DNA from: Treponema brennaborense
GTDB taxonomy: Bacteria; Spirochaetota; Spirochaetia; Treponematales; Treponemataceae
DNA: 64,000 nucleotides
Assembly: GCA_023666275.1 (NCBI GenBank)
Contig: JAMPCJ010000003.1
Span: 186,001 to 250,000 of the forward strand
Reading direction: 5' to 3'
Positions 44,148-52,616 of this stretch are shown here, piece by piece. The stretch's first letter is position 1; each line of letters opens with the position of its first letter. A program made the position numbers and the translations under genes. The notes below the pieces were generated by a model that made no database searches, was not told the DNA's origin, and saw only the letters and a program-made list of their open reading frames with translations.

Positions 44148-45539
44148 ATGAAAACACAGACTTTTAAAGGCGGAATTCATCCGCCGGAAAGGAAAGAACT
44201 GTCGGAAGCACGGGCTATAGAACACGCGTTTCCATCAACAAAAACGGTTTATATTCCTGTTACCATGGGCGGTGCGCCGAATCAGCCGGTTGTAAAAGCC
44301 GGAGATACGGTTGCCCGCGGACAAATAATCGCACAGTCGGACGCGTTTATGTCGGCTCCTGTGCATTCGTCGGTTGCCGGTACCGTGAAAAAAATCGAAG
44401 TGCGCACATTAACCGGCAATATCGAAGCGCCCTGCATCGTCATAGAAGCGGACGGCTCGGATCGAACCGACTTCATGCCGCCGCTGGATCCGTTCGCCTG
44501 CTCGAAAGAAGAAGCGCTTGCGCGTGTTAAGCAGGCCGGCATTGTGGGAATGGGCGGCGCGGCATTTCCCACGCACGTAAAATTAAATCCGCCTGCCGGA
44601 AAAGTTATCGAATATGTGCTTGCGAACGCCGCCGAATGCGAACCGTATCTGACCATAGACGCGCGTACTATGGAAGAATCGGCGGAAAAATTTATCGACG
44701 GCTTGGCAATCGCCATGAAAATAACCGGCGCGACAAAAGGCGTCATAGCAATTGAAGACAACAAAAAGAAGCTGGTGCCTATTCTTCAGGAAGCAATCGG
44801 CAAAAGCGCTTCCGGCGCGGATATCGCAATTTGTCTTTGCAAAACAAAATATCCGCAGGGCGGCGAAAAAAATCTCGTGCAGTCTGTGCTGAAGCGGGAA
44901 ATCCCCGCCGGCGGACTGCCTGCGGACATCGGCTGCGTTATCGACAATACGGGCACGCTGTGCGCTATATCGGAAGCGTTCCGCGAAGGCAAACCGCTTA
45001 TTGACCGCGGACTTACTGTTTCCGGTTTCTGCGTCGAAACTCCCAAAAATCTGAAAGTTCCGGTCGGAACATTGGTCGGCGATTTGATTCCCGAAGTCGT
45101 ACAGCTTAAACCCGGCGTCAAAAAAATCATATCGGGCGGACCGATGATGGGATTTGCCATGCCGAACGCGAATTTCCCGATTGCGAAAAATACTTCCGGC
45201 GTGCTGTTCCTTTCCGAAAGCGAAACGTATCTTACCGATGAAGATCCGTGCATAGGCTGCGGACGGTGCATCGACGCATGTTCGTGCAGACTGAATCCGG
45301 TCATGATAGTCCGCGCTTTAAAATCAGGCGACATACCGCAGGCAAAAAAATACGGTCTTATGGACTGCGTGGAATGCGGTTCCTGCGCTTTTGTATGTCC
45401 TGCCCGCGTCCGGCTGGTACAGCGGTTCAGAATCGGAAAAGCCGCCGTCAGAGCGCAAATGGCAGCAGCGAAAGCAAAAGCCGAAGCGGAAAAAGCAAAA
45501 GCTGCGGGTGCCGAATCCGCGCAAAAAGGAGACAAATAA
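44148..45539 (+). CDS. rnfC: Rnf complex subunit C
   Basis: This 463-residue peripheral subunit is the likely NADH-binding one. Its N-terminal segment FKGGIHPPERKELSEARAIE and the GIVGMGGAAFPTHVKL block are typical. Two [4Fe-4S] motifs lie near the C-terminus: CIGCGRCIDACSCRLNP and CVECGSCAFVCPARVRL. A short Ala/Lys-rich helical tail follows. It heads the rnfCDGEAB operon, with TAATG overlap into rnfD. Rnf couples electron flow between ferredoxin and NAD to Na+ or H+ movement. Confidence 0.95.
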   Translation: MKTQTFKGGIHPPERKELSEARAIEHAFPSTKTVYIPVTMGGAPNQPVVKAGDTVARGQIIAQSDAFMSAPVHSSVAGTVKKIEVRTLTGNIEAPCIVIEADGSDRTDFMPPLDPFACSKEEALARVKQAGIVGMGGAAFPTHVKLNPPAGKVIEYVLANAAECEPYLTIDARTMEESAEKFIDGLAIAMKITGATKGVIAIEDNKKKLVPILQEAIGKSASGADIAICLCKTKYPQGGEKNLVQSVLKREIPAGGLPADIGCVIDNTGTLCAISEAFREGKPLIDRGLTVSGFCVETPKNLKVPVGTLVGDLIPEVVQLKPGVKKIISGGPMMGFAMPNANFPIAKNTSGVLFLSESETYLTDEDPCIGCGRCIDACSCRLNPVMIVRALKSGDIPQAKKYGLMDCVECGSCAFVCPARVRLVQRFRIGKAAVRAQMAAAKAKAEAEKAKAAGAESAQKGDK

Positions 45540-46516
45540 TGGCAGCACCATCAGACGTAAATGAAATTTATCTCTCTTCAAGCCCGCATTTTTCCGCAGG
45601 AAATTCCACAACCGGCATTATGCTGTGCGTAATTATCGCTATGCTGCCGCTGTGCGTATGCGGCGTCATGCTGTTCGGGCTGCCGGCGCTGGCGACGATT
45701 GCCGTGTCGACAATATCCTGTGTTGTGTTTGAAGCGTTGTTCCAGAAATTCACGAAACAGCCGCTGCGCATCAAAGACTGTTCGGCAGTTGTTACCGGAA
45801 TGCTGCTCGCGCTGGTTCTGCCGCCGCAGACTCCGGTCTGGATGACAATCCTCGGTGCGCTGTTCGCGGTTGTTGTGGCTAAAGGATTTTTCGGCGGAAT
45901 CGGCGCGAACGTGTTTAACCCTGCGCTTGCGGGACGCGCGTTTATGTTTGTCAGTTTTCCGGTTGCGATGACTACCTGGACGCTGCCCGCAAATGCATCG
46001 GGAATTGTGGATGCCACATCAAGCGCGACGGTGCTTTCCGTCATGAAAAGCGGCTTTTCCGAAACATCGGATTTGTACGGCGCATTCTTTTTGGGAAACC
46101 GCGCCGGTTGTATCGGCGAAACAAGCATCATGCTGATTTTGCTTGCTTTTGTATTTCTCGCCGCGGTAAGAATTATTGACTGGCGCGCACCGCTGGCAAT
46201 GACGGCGACAACCGCGCTGCTCACATTGATAAGCGGCGGAGATGCACTGTTTTCGGTACTGTCGGGAGGACTTTTATTCGGCGCGGTATTTATGGCAACC
46301 GATTACGCGACAGCTCCGGTTACAAAAGGCGGGAAGCTGCTGTTCGGTTTCGGCTGCGGACTTATCACGTTCTTAATCAGAAAATTTTCCGGCTATCCGG
46401 AAGGCGTCATGTTCAGCATTTTGATTATGAATGCCGTTGTTCCGTTTTTGAATAAAATTACCGGCAGAAAATACGGATACGCCGCCGCGAAAAGCGGCAC
46501 AGGAGCCGCAAAATGA
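45539..46516 (+). CDS. rnfD: Rnf complex subunit D
   Basis: The 325-residue membrane subunit begins at the ATG inside TAATG, overlapping rnfC by one base; a long upstream frame is ignored. Typical blocks are SSSPHFSAGNSTTGIMLCV and PPQTPVWMTILGALFAVVVA, and FNPALAGRAFMFVSFPVAM. Thr in DATSSATVL is the likely covalent FMN site (variant of SGAT). Late helices include GAVFMATDYATAPVT. Confidence 0.94.
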   Translation: MAAPSDVNEIYLSSSPHFSAGNSTTGIMLCVIIAMLPLCVCGVMLFGLPALATIAVSTISCVVFEALFQKFTKQPLRIKDCSAVVTGMLLALVLPPQTPVWMTILGALFAVVVAKGFFGGIGANVFNPALAGRAFMFVSFPVAMTTWTLPANASGIVDATSSATVLSVMKSGFSETSDLYGAFFLGNRAGCIGETSIMLILLAFVFLAAVRIIDWRAPLAMTATTALLTLISGGDALFSVLSGGLLFGAVFMATDYATAPVTKGGKLLFGFGCGLITFLIRKFSGYPEGVMFSILIMNAVVPFLNKITGRKYGYAAAKSGTGAAK

Positions 46517-47064
46517 AACAAATGATAAAACTCGGATTGATTCTTGCGGCGTACACCGCGGCCGCATGTTTTATGCTTGCTCTTGTAAACAACGCGACTG
46601 CGCCGGCTATTGCCGCCGTAAAACAGAAACAGCTGAATGAAGGGCTTCGCTTGGTTTATGCCGATGCGGATAATTTCTCTCCGGCGGAAGGTTTTTCCGG
46701 CAAAACCGTAAACGGCGTTTCCATAGACGGAATATACGCCGCGCTGAAAAACGGCGAAGTTATCGGAGCGGTTGTTCAGGCAACCGGCGCGACATACGAT
46801 TCTTCGACATTGCTTGTCGGCGTGAGCGGCGAGCGTGCTATCACGGCAGTGCATTTTCTTGCCTGTTCCGATACGCCCGGCTTCGGACAAAAAGCGACTC
46901 TGCCGTCTTTTACCGGACAGTTCGCGGAAAAATCAATTGACAGCGCTTTTGAACCCGGCAAGGATCTCGAAGCTATATCCGGCGCGACAATAACCACGAA
47001 CGGCGTCGCGAAGATATTGAAAACAGCTGCCGCAGAAGCGGACATGTTTTTGTCTCAAAAATAA
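46513..47064 (+). CDS. rnfG: Rnf complex subunit G
   Basis: This 183-residue subunit has one N-terminal transmembrane segment (LGLILAAYTAAACFMLALVN) and an FMN-binding domain. SGATITTNGVAK holds the threonine that carries covalent FMN. The block CSDTPGFGQKA is also typical. It overlaps rnfD by four bases (ATGA). The domain faces the periplasm. Confidence 0.94.
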   Translation: MKQMIKLGLILAAYTAAACFMLALVNNATAPAIAAVKQKQLNEGLRLVYADADNFSPAEGFSGKTVNGVSIDGIYAALKNGEVIGAVVQATGATYDSSTLLVGVSGERAITAVHFLACSDTPGFGQKATLPSFTGQFAEKSIDSAFEPGKDLEAISGATITTNGVAKILKTAAAEADMFLSQK

Positions 47065-47076
47065 AAGGAATCTTTC

Positions 47077-47706
47077 ATGAATAATTATAAAAGCATATTT
47101 ACCAACGGCTTGCTGAAAGAAAATCCCCTGCTTGTGCTGATGATAGGTTTGTGTTCCTCGCTTGCCGTTACGACAAGCCTTGCAAACGGCGTAAGCATGG
47201 GACTCGCCATGACATTCGTTCTTGTGATGAGCGAAATCATCATCAGTCTGTTCCGAAAACTTATTCCCGATTCAATCCGCATTCCTGTTTTCATCATCGT
47301 TATTGCGTCGTTCGTAACTATCGTCGATTTATTGATGCAGGCGTATCTTCCGGATTTGTCGAAATCCATGGGTGTATTTATTCCGCTTATTGTTGTAAAT
47401 TGCATCATCATGGGACGTGTTGAATCTTTCGCGTCGAAGCAAACCGCCGGCTTGGCTGTGCTTGACTCGCTCGGCATGGGATTCGGATACTTGTGGGTTC
47501 TCGCCGGTATTTCGTTTGTCCGCGAACTTTTGGGAGCGGGAACAATTCTCGGAAAAATCACGGTTATTCCGGAAGAATATACAATTAAATTTTTCTCGAA
47601 CGCGCCCGGCGGATTTTTTGTTTTCGGAATGTTCATCGCGGTTACTGCCGCAATTCGCGCTTTAAGCGAAAAAAAAGCCGCCGGTAAAAAAGGAGACGCA
47701 GCATGA
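47077..47706 (+). CDS. rnfE: Rnf complex subunit E
   Basis: This 209-residue integral membrane protein has about six helices. It carries the RnfE/NqrD signatures NGLLKENPLLVLMIGLCSSL and IPVFIIVIASFVTIVDLLMQ, with cysteine in PLIVVNCIIMGR as expected for the intramembrane Fe-S centre shared with RnfA. GGAATC precedes ATG 47077 by nine bases. Four-base overlap with rnfA. Confidence 0.94.
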   Translation: MNNYKSIFTNGLLKENPLLVLMIGLCSSLAVTTSLANGVSMGLAMTFVLVMSEIIISLFRKLIPDSIRIPVFIIVIASFVTIVDLLMQAYLPDLSKSMGVFIPLIVVNCIIMGRVESFASKQTAGLAVLDSLGMGFGYLWVLAGISFVRELLGAGTILGKITVIPEEYTIKFFSNAPGGFFVFGMFIAVTAAIRALSEKKAAGKKGDAA

Positions 47707-48281
47707 GCGAACTGCTGAAAATTTTCATAAAGTCGATGCTTGTTGACAACGTGATTCTCATTCAATATTTGGCGCTTTGTCCGTTTGTCGGCATGACGAC
47801 TGATACGGGAAAAGCCACCGGCATGGGAATTGCGACGTCGTTCGTCATGATTCTTGCGACTGCCGTTACTTATCCTTTATATCACGGCATTCTTGCGCCG
47901 CTTGGGCTGCAGTTTTTGCAGACGCTGATTTTTATTTTGGTTATAGCCTCGCTTGTGCAGCTGGTTGAATTTTACTTAAAAAAATCCGCGCCGGCGTTAT
48001 ACAGTTCCATGGGCGTATATCTTGCGCTGATTACCACGAACTGCGCGATTCTTGCTGTTACACTGAACTGCATCGCAAAGAATTATACGTATGCGGAATC
48101 GATTGTATATGCGCTCGGTTCGGCGGCGGGATTTCTGATGTCCATGATTTTGATGTCCGGTATCCGCGAACGCATTAAAACTGCGCCGGTTCCCGCTTTT
48201 ATGCAGGGAACGCCTGTTTTATTTGTTGCGGCCGGACTTTTGTCGCTTGCGTTCGGCGGTTTTTCCGGTCTGATAAAATAA
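47703..48281 (+). CDS. rnfA: Rnf complex subunit A
   Basis: This 192-residue membrane subunit is homologous to RnfE and NqrE. It reads NVILIQYLALCPFVGMTTDT, with a cysteine in LALCPF, and YLALITTNCAILAVTLNCIA with a second in TTNCAI. The pair of cysteines should ligate the intramembrane cluster with RnfE. It follows rnfE with ATGA overlap; 84 bp separate it from rnfB. Confidence 0.94.
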   Translation: MSELLKIFIKSMLVDNVILIQYLALCPFVGMTTDTGKATGMGIATSFVMILATAVTYPLYHGILAPLGLQFLQTLIFILVIASLVQLVEFYLKKSAPALYSSMGVYLALITTNCAILAVTLNCIAKNYTYAESIVYALGSAAGFLMSMILMSGIRERIKTAPVPAFMQGTPVLFVAAGLLSLAFGGFSGLIK

Positions 48282-48365
48282 GCCGAAAGCTTGTTTTCGG
48301 ATCCGGATTTGGCGGCGTTGAAGCCGCATTTCCGCTGATGCGGAATTTTAAATAAGGAGAATTTC

Positions 48366-49166
48366 ATGCAAACCGTTATATACACGCTGATTGTTTCGGC
48401 GGTTCTGGCATTGCTGTTGGGATTTTTGCTCGGATTTTTCAAAAAAATTTTTTATGTTCCTGTCGACGAAAAAGTCGCGGCAATACGCACATGTCTGCCG
48501 GGTGCAAACTGCGGCGGCTGCGGCTATCCCGGATGCGACGGTTACGCGGCGGCAGTTGCGAAAGGCGACGCTCCTGTTGACGGATGTTCGGCAGGCGGCG
48601 CGGGGACTGCGAAAGCCGTGGGAAAAATTATGGGCGTGGAAGCTAACGTAAGCCCCAAAATTGCGGTCGCGGCATGCCGCGGAGCGAAAGATATCGCCGC
48701 AATTAAAGGCTTTTACAACGGCGTCAAAACGTGCAAAGCGGTAAAACTTGCTATAAACGGCAACAAGCTTTGTTCTTTCGGCTGCATCGGATACGGCGAC
48801 TGTGTTTCCGTCTGTAAATTCGGCGCGATTGCAATTGCCGAAAACGGACTGCCTGTTGTCGACGGACAAAAATGCACCGGCTGCGGCATGTGCGCAAAAG
48901 CTTGTCCGCAGACAATTTTATCGGTTGCCGGTAAAGAGCAAAAAGCTGTGTTCGTTCAATGCAGCAATCGTGCTCCGAAAGGTCCTGCTATCATAAAGAA
49001 TTGCAGCGCGGCATGCATAAAATGCGGCATCTGCGAAAAAACATGCACGCACGATGCGATTCATATTCAAAACAATCTTCCTGTAGTTGATTACGCGAAA
49101 TGCGACGGCTGCGGCGATTGTGCGGCAAAATGCCCTAAAAAAGTTCTTGTTCTGCGCAACTCGTAA
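48366..49166 (+). CDS. rnfB: Rnf complex subunit B
   Basis: The 266-residue subunit has a membrane anchor (YTLIVSAVLALLLGFLLGFF). Then comes the N-terminal cluster motif CLPGANCGGCGYPGC and two ferredoxin-like domains with four [4Fe-4S] motifs (CIGYGDCVSVCKFG, CTGCGMCAKACPQT, CIKCGICEKTCTHD and CDGCGDCAAKCPKK). It accepts electrons from ferredoxin. AAGGAG precedes the ATG. It closes the operon before a strong terminator. Confidence 0.95.
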   Translation: MQTVIYTLIVSAVLALLLGFLLGFFKKIFYVPVDEKVAAIRTCLPGANCGGCGYPGCDGYAAAVAKGDAPVDGCSAGGAGTAKAVGKIMGVEANVSPKIAVAACRGAKDIAAIKGFYNGVKTCKAVKLAINGNKLCSFGCIGYGDCVSVCKFGAIAIAENGLPVVDGQKCTGCGMCAKACPQTILSVAGKEQKAVFVQCSNRAPKGPAIIKNCSAACIKCGICEKTCTHDAIHIQNNLPVVDYAKCDGCGDCAAKCPKKVLVLRNS

Positions 49167-49184
49167 AACCGCTGACGCACACAT

Positions 49185-49236
49185 TGCCGGTTTGCGGAAC
49201 AATATTATTCTGTTTCCTGCAAACCGGCATTTTTTA
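49185..49236 (+). terminator. Rho-independent terminator of rnf operon
   Basis: TGCCGGTTTGC pairs with GCAAACCGGCA (11-bp perfect stem) and is followed by TTTTTTAAATTT. It lies 19 bp after rnfB. Confidence 0.9.
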
Positions 49237-49496
49237 AATTTCCCCGGCAATCGTCCGCAGCGATGCTGTTGCTTGACATGCCGCATATATTTTCACAATA
49301 ATATAAAAATATAAATGTTTAAAAGCTGACACAAAAATGCTGTTTCTGCTTTTAATCGGCAATTGCAAAACAACGGTTTTATCGGCATCTGTACTTTTCG
49401 CGTATGAATGCGAAGCGGCATATTCAGGCATCGCGTCTATGCACCGCTGGAATCGAACGCCGATGTTTTATGCAATGCCGCGTTTTGGAGAAAATC
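49237..49496. other. Intergenic region upstream of aminotransferase
   Basis: AT-rich sequence (AATAATATAAAAATATAAAT near 49299) may hold the promoter. No other gene is recognised; an in-frame start at 49404 would extend the aminotransferase by 31 residues without family support. Confidence 0.4.
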
Positions 49497-50807
49497 ATGA
49501 TTCATCCGTTAGCACAGGAACTAAACGAAATTCTTTCATCATGCCCGGTTGCGGAGCTGTTTTCCGATTTGGGCAGGCGTATTTTTTTTCCTAAAGGCAT
49601 TATTTCGCAGGGGGCGGAAGCAAAACAATTCGGCAAAAAAGCGAACGCCACGATCGGCATTACCATGAACGACGGACTGCCGGTTACGCTGCCGAGTGTT
49701 TGCAGGCAGCTTCCGGAGCTGACGACAAGCGAAACAGTCGCCTATGCGCCGACGGCGGGACTGCCTGCTCTGCGCAGCGAATGGAAAGCAAAAATTATCG
49801 AAAAAAATCCGCTGCTTGAGAAAAAATCTTTTTCGCAGCCCGTTGTTGTTCCGGGGCTTACGGCGGGAATCTCGTATCTATGCGATCTTTTTCTGAATGA
49901 AGGGGAAACGCTGCTTGCCTGCAATCCATGCTGGGATAATTATAACCTCATTGTCGAAGCTCGGCGCAGCGCTGTGCTCAAGCAGTTTGAAATGTTCCGC
50001 GGCGACGCGTTCAGCGGGGGATTCAACATCGAATCGTTCCAAAGCGTTGTCGAAAAGCAGGCGGAAACGGGAATGCTGAAAATTATTCTCAATTTTCCTC
50101 AAAATCCGTCCGGATATTCGCCGACGAAACAGGAAGTAAAGCAGATTTGTTCTGTTCTGAAAAAAATTGCCGAAAAAGGAACCAAAGTGCTCGTTTTGTG
50201 CGACGATGCATACTTCGGGCTTGATTATGAAGATGATATCGAACCGCAGTCGCTTTTCGCTTTTCTTGCCGATTTGCATGAAAATATCGTAACCGTAAAA
50301 ATAGACGGTCCGACAAAAGAAGATTATGTCTGGGGGTTCCGCTGCGGTTTTCTTTCTTTTGCCGGAAAAGCCCTCACCGATGCGCATCATGATGCGCTGG
50401 TAAAAAAACTGATGGGCATTATTCGTTCTTCGGTGTCATGCTGCGCTACGCCTTCGCAAAGCATTCTGCTGAAAATATTCGATGATCCGGAACTGGAAGC
50501 GGAAAAACAAGTGTTCAAAACAATTCTGAAAGGGCGCTACGACAAAGTTCGTGCGTTTATTGCGGATAAGCAAAATCATCCTGTTTTAACGCCGCTGCCG
50601 TTCAATTCGGGCTATTTCATGTGTTTTTCGTGCCGCAATATCGACGCGGAAAAGCTCCGCTGCAAACTGCTGCATGAATATGAAATAGGTACTATCGCGA
50701 TTGACGGACGATATTTGCGCATTGCATTTTCGAGTTTGGACAAGCGGGATATAACCGACGTGTACAGCGCTGTATACGAGGCGGCAGAAAAACTTGCAGG
50801 CGTATAA
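49497..50807 (+). CDS. Class I/II aminotransferase-like PLP enzyme
   Basis: The product is 436 residues with a fold type I PLP layout: VVPGLTAGISYLCDLFLNEG, ILNFPQNPSGYSPTKQEV (NP.SGY), LVLCDDAYFGLDYED (D..Y) and VKIDGPTKEDYVWGFRCGF, where the lysine is the probable PLP site, and a C-terminal RIAF. It is most like aspartate/alanine-type enzymes, but the substrate cannot be fixed. GGAGAAAATC precedes ATG 49497. The stop lies 14 bp inside the next gene, so the two are coupled. Confidence 0.78.
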   Translation: MIHPLAQELNEILSSCPVAELFSDLGRRIFFPKGIISQGAEAKQFGKKANATIGITMNDGLPVTLPSVCRQLPELTTSETVAYAPTAGLPALRSEWKAKIIEKNPLLEKKSFSQPVVVPGLTAGISYLCDLFLNEGETLLACNPCWDNYNLIVEARRSAVLKQFEMFRGDAFSGGFNIESFQSVVEKQAETGMLKIILNFPQNPSGYSPTKQEVKQICSVLKKIAEKGTKVLVLCDDAYFGLDYEDDIEPQSLFAFLADLHENIVTVKIDGPTKEDYVWGFRCGFLSFAGKALTDAHHDALVKKLMGIIRSSVSCCATPSQSILLKIFDDPELEAEKQVFKTILKGRYDKVRAFIADKQNHPVLTPLPFNSGYFMCFSCRNIDAEKLRCKLLHEYEIGTIAIDGRYLRIAFSSLDKRDITDVYSAVYEAAEKLAGV

Positions 50808-52071
50808 ATTCCGTTCCGCCGGCGCATTTGCCGCTTTATGTGCCGCGCTGCTTGTTCTGTTATGCACATCGTGTTTTCAGGCGCGCAGAAAGCCGGTTGT
50901 TTTATGGACAGATCAGGCGGAATTTGTTTCTTACGCGGAATTGTTCAACGCTGCGCAGAATGCGGCAAAAGTTATCGTTGTATATAAAAAAAATCCGGCG
51001 GAATCTCTGCCGCCTGCAAAAGACGAAAAAATACCGGATATTGTTGCCGGACCTTGGCTGAAAAATGAGCAAGTGCGTAAAAATTTTATGCCGGTCGATT
51101 ATCTGTTCAGCGAAACGGAAATCAATCCCGCATCGTTTTATCCGCAGTTATTGGAAACCGGACGCATAAAACGCCGGCAGTATTTGCTGCCGGTGAGTTT
51201 TAATTTGCCTTTGGTTATTTTCAACACAAAAATGCGCGGATATTTTGACAACAGCCGCCTTATTTCGCTTGAGCAAATGCAGGAAGCGGGCGCGGCGTAC
51301 AACAAAAAAAATAAATCCGGCATATATACTTCGATGGGATTTGCGCCGTCATGGAATCCGCAGTTTTTATATTTGACGGCAAAATTATACGGCGCGGATT
51401 TTTGCGATACGCGGGACGGCATCAGCTGGAATCAGCAGAATATAGATGCTGCCGTGATGTTTTTGCGCGAATGGACACGGAACGCAAACACGTCAACTGC
51501 CGCGGAAGAAGATTTCAAATTCAAATATTTGTATACGCCGCAGTACAGGCAAATTCAGGATCAGCATAATTTATTTGCGTTTATGCCGAGCAATGAATAT
51601 TTCAGCATAGCCGCGGAAAAACGAAGAGATATTGATTATTTTTGGATTCATAAAAACGGAATTATTCCCGTGGAAGACAAAATCATTTATATAGGCATAT
51701 ACAAGCATTCGAACAACGTTGCGGCAGCCGAACAATTTTTAATGTGGCTGATGAAAGAAAATTCGCAAAAAGCCATACTTGAGCGCAATGCCGCCATGAA
51801 ACTGAATGTTACTACTTTCGGAATTTCGGGCGGCTTTTCCGCAATCAAAAAAGTAACCGAACAGATTTTTCCGTCGTTTTATCCGGTGCTGTTCCGGAAT
51901 CTTCCGATCACAGACAAACTTGCCTTGCAGGGAATTCTTCCTGCCCGCTGGGAAGATATTACGGAACGCGTTGTCATTCCGTATTTGACGGACGCGGCGG
52001 ACACGGACAAAGAGCAGCCGGAATTTTCCATGGAAAGACGCATTTCCGAATGGAATAAACAGTATTTCTGA
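50794..52071 (+). CDS. Extracellular solute-binding lipoprotein
   Basis: This 425-residue protein begins at TTG 50794, inside the aminotransferase gene, with signal LCTSC (Cys 27). The mature part resembles type 1 solute-binding proteins: PVVLWTDQAEFVSYAELFNA, VSFNLPLVIFNTKM, and the aromatic TSMGFAPSWNPQFLYLTAKLYGA. No permease or ATPase gene follows. It may be an orphan binding protein for a distant transporter. The solute is unknown; sugar or peptide is possible. Confidence 0.7.
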   Translation: MQAYKFRSAGAFAALCAALLVLLCTSCFQARRKPVVLWTDQAEFVSYAELFNAAQNAAKVIVVYKKNPAESLPPAKDEKIPDIVAGPWLKNEQVRKNFMPVDYLFSETEINPASFYPQLLETGRIKRRQYLLPVSFNLPLVIFNTKMRGYFDNSRLISLEQMQEAGAAYNKKNKSGIYTSMGFAPSWNPQFLYLTAKLYGADFCDTRDGISWNQQNIDAAVMFLREWTRNANTSTAAEEDFKFKYLYTPQYRQIQDQHNLFAFMPSNEYFSIAAEKRRDIDYFWIHKNGIIPVEDKIIYIGIYKHSNNVAAAEQFLMWLMKENSQKAILERNAAMKLNVTTFGISGGFSAIKKVTEQIFPSFYPVLFRNLPITDKLALQGILPARWEDITERVVIPYLTDAADTDKEQPEFSMERRISEWNKQYF

Positions 52072-52130
52072 TATTTTTTCTTACATTCATGCATCATAAT
52101 CCGATAATAAAGTAAGAACAGGAGCGGATT

Positions 52131-52523
52131 ATGGTATCGGATATTCCCAGCCTCAGCGCGGCGTCATACACATCGTTTTTTTCCGGAGGAATCAGCAGCA
52201 AACTGTATGTGCCGGTGCGTCCGGATCAGGTTATTTATTCGCAGTTTGAACACGTATCCGGTGTTGTATCCGGTTCGGGACAATCCGGCGTGCCTGTTTC
52301 GAAAATAAAAATACTCAATACGCTCATTGATCAGCTTGTAAAATATAAGAATGACGCATCTGCGTCGGAAATGCCGATGGAATTAAGCGATGCGCAAATA
52401 GACGCTCTGATAAAAGATTATCAGGGAAAAATTTCCGCTGCGATTCAAACGGCAAAAGCAAATCCGTTCGGCATGAGCGGATTTGCGCCGCCGACCGGAC
52501 TGATTGTAAATACTGCGGCATGA
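52131..52523 (+). CDS. Small hypothetical protein
   Basis: This 130-residue protein has no signal peptide or transmembrane segment. AGGAG sits eight bases before ATG 52131. Ser/Gly-rich N-terminus (SLSAASYTSFFSGGISS), then helical ILNTLIDQLVKYKNDASASE and MELSDAQIDALIKDYQGKIS. No family recognised. It is the last gene on the plus strand before the antiporter on the minus strand. Confidence 0.6.
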   Translation: MVSDIPSLSAASYTSFFSGGISSKLYVPVRPDQVIYSQFEHVSGVVSGSGQSGVPVSKIKILNTLIDQLVKYKNDASASEMPMELSDAQIDALIKDYQGKISAAIQTAKANPFGMSGFAPPTGLIVNTAA

Positions 52524-52616
52524 TTTTCGGCTGAGGCAAAAATTTTCGGTGCGGCGACAATGCGGCATCTGCCGGTTTTCGGCAAGCCGCGCCGATGATT
52601 GGCACTCTGCGGATAT

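Noticed and set aside
45248-45538. 97-residue N-terminal extension of RnfD
   Set aside because: It overlaps the Fe-S motifs of rnfC in another frame; TAATG coupling supports ATG 45539.
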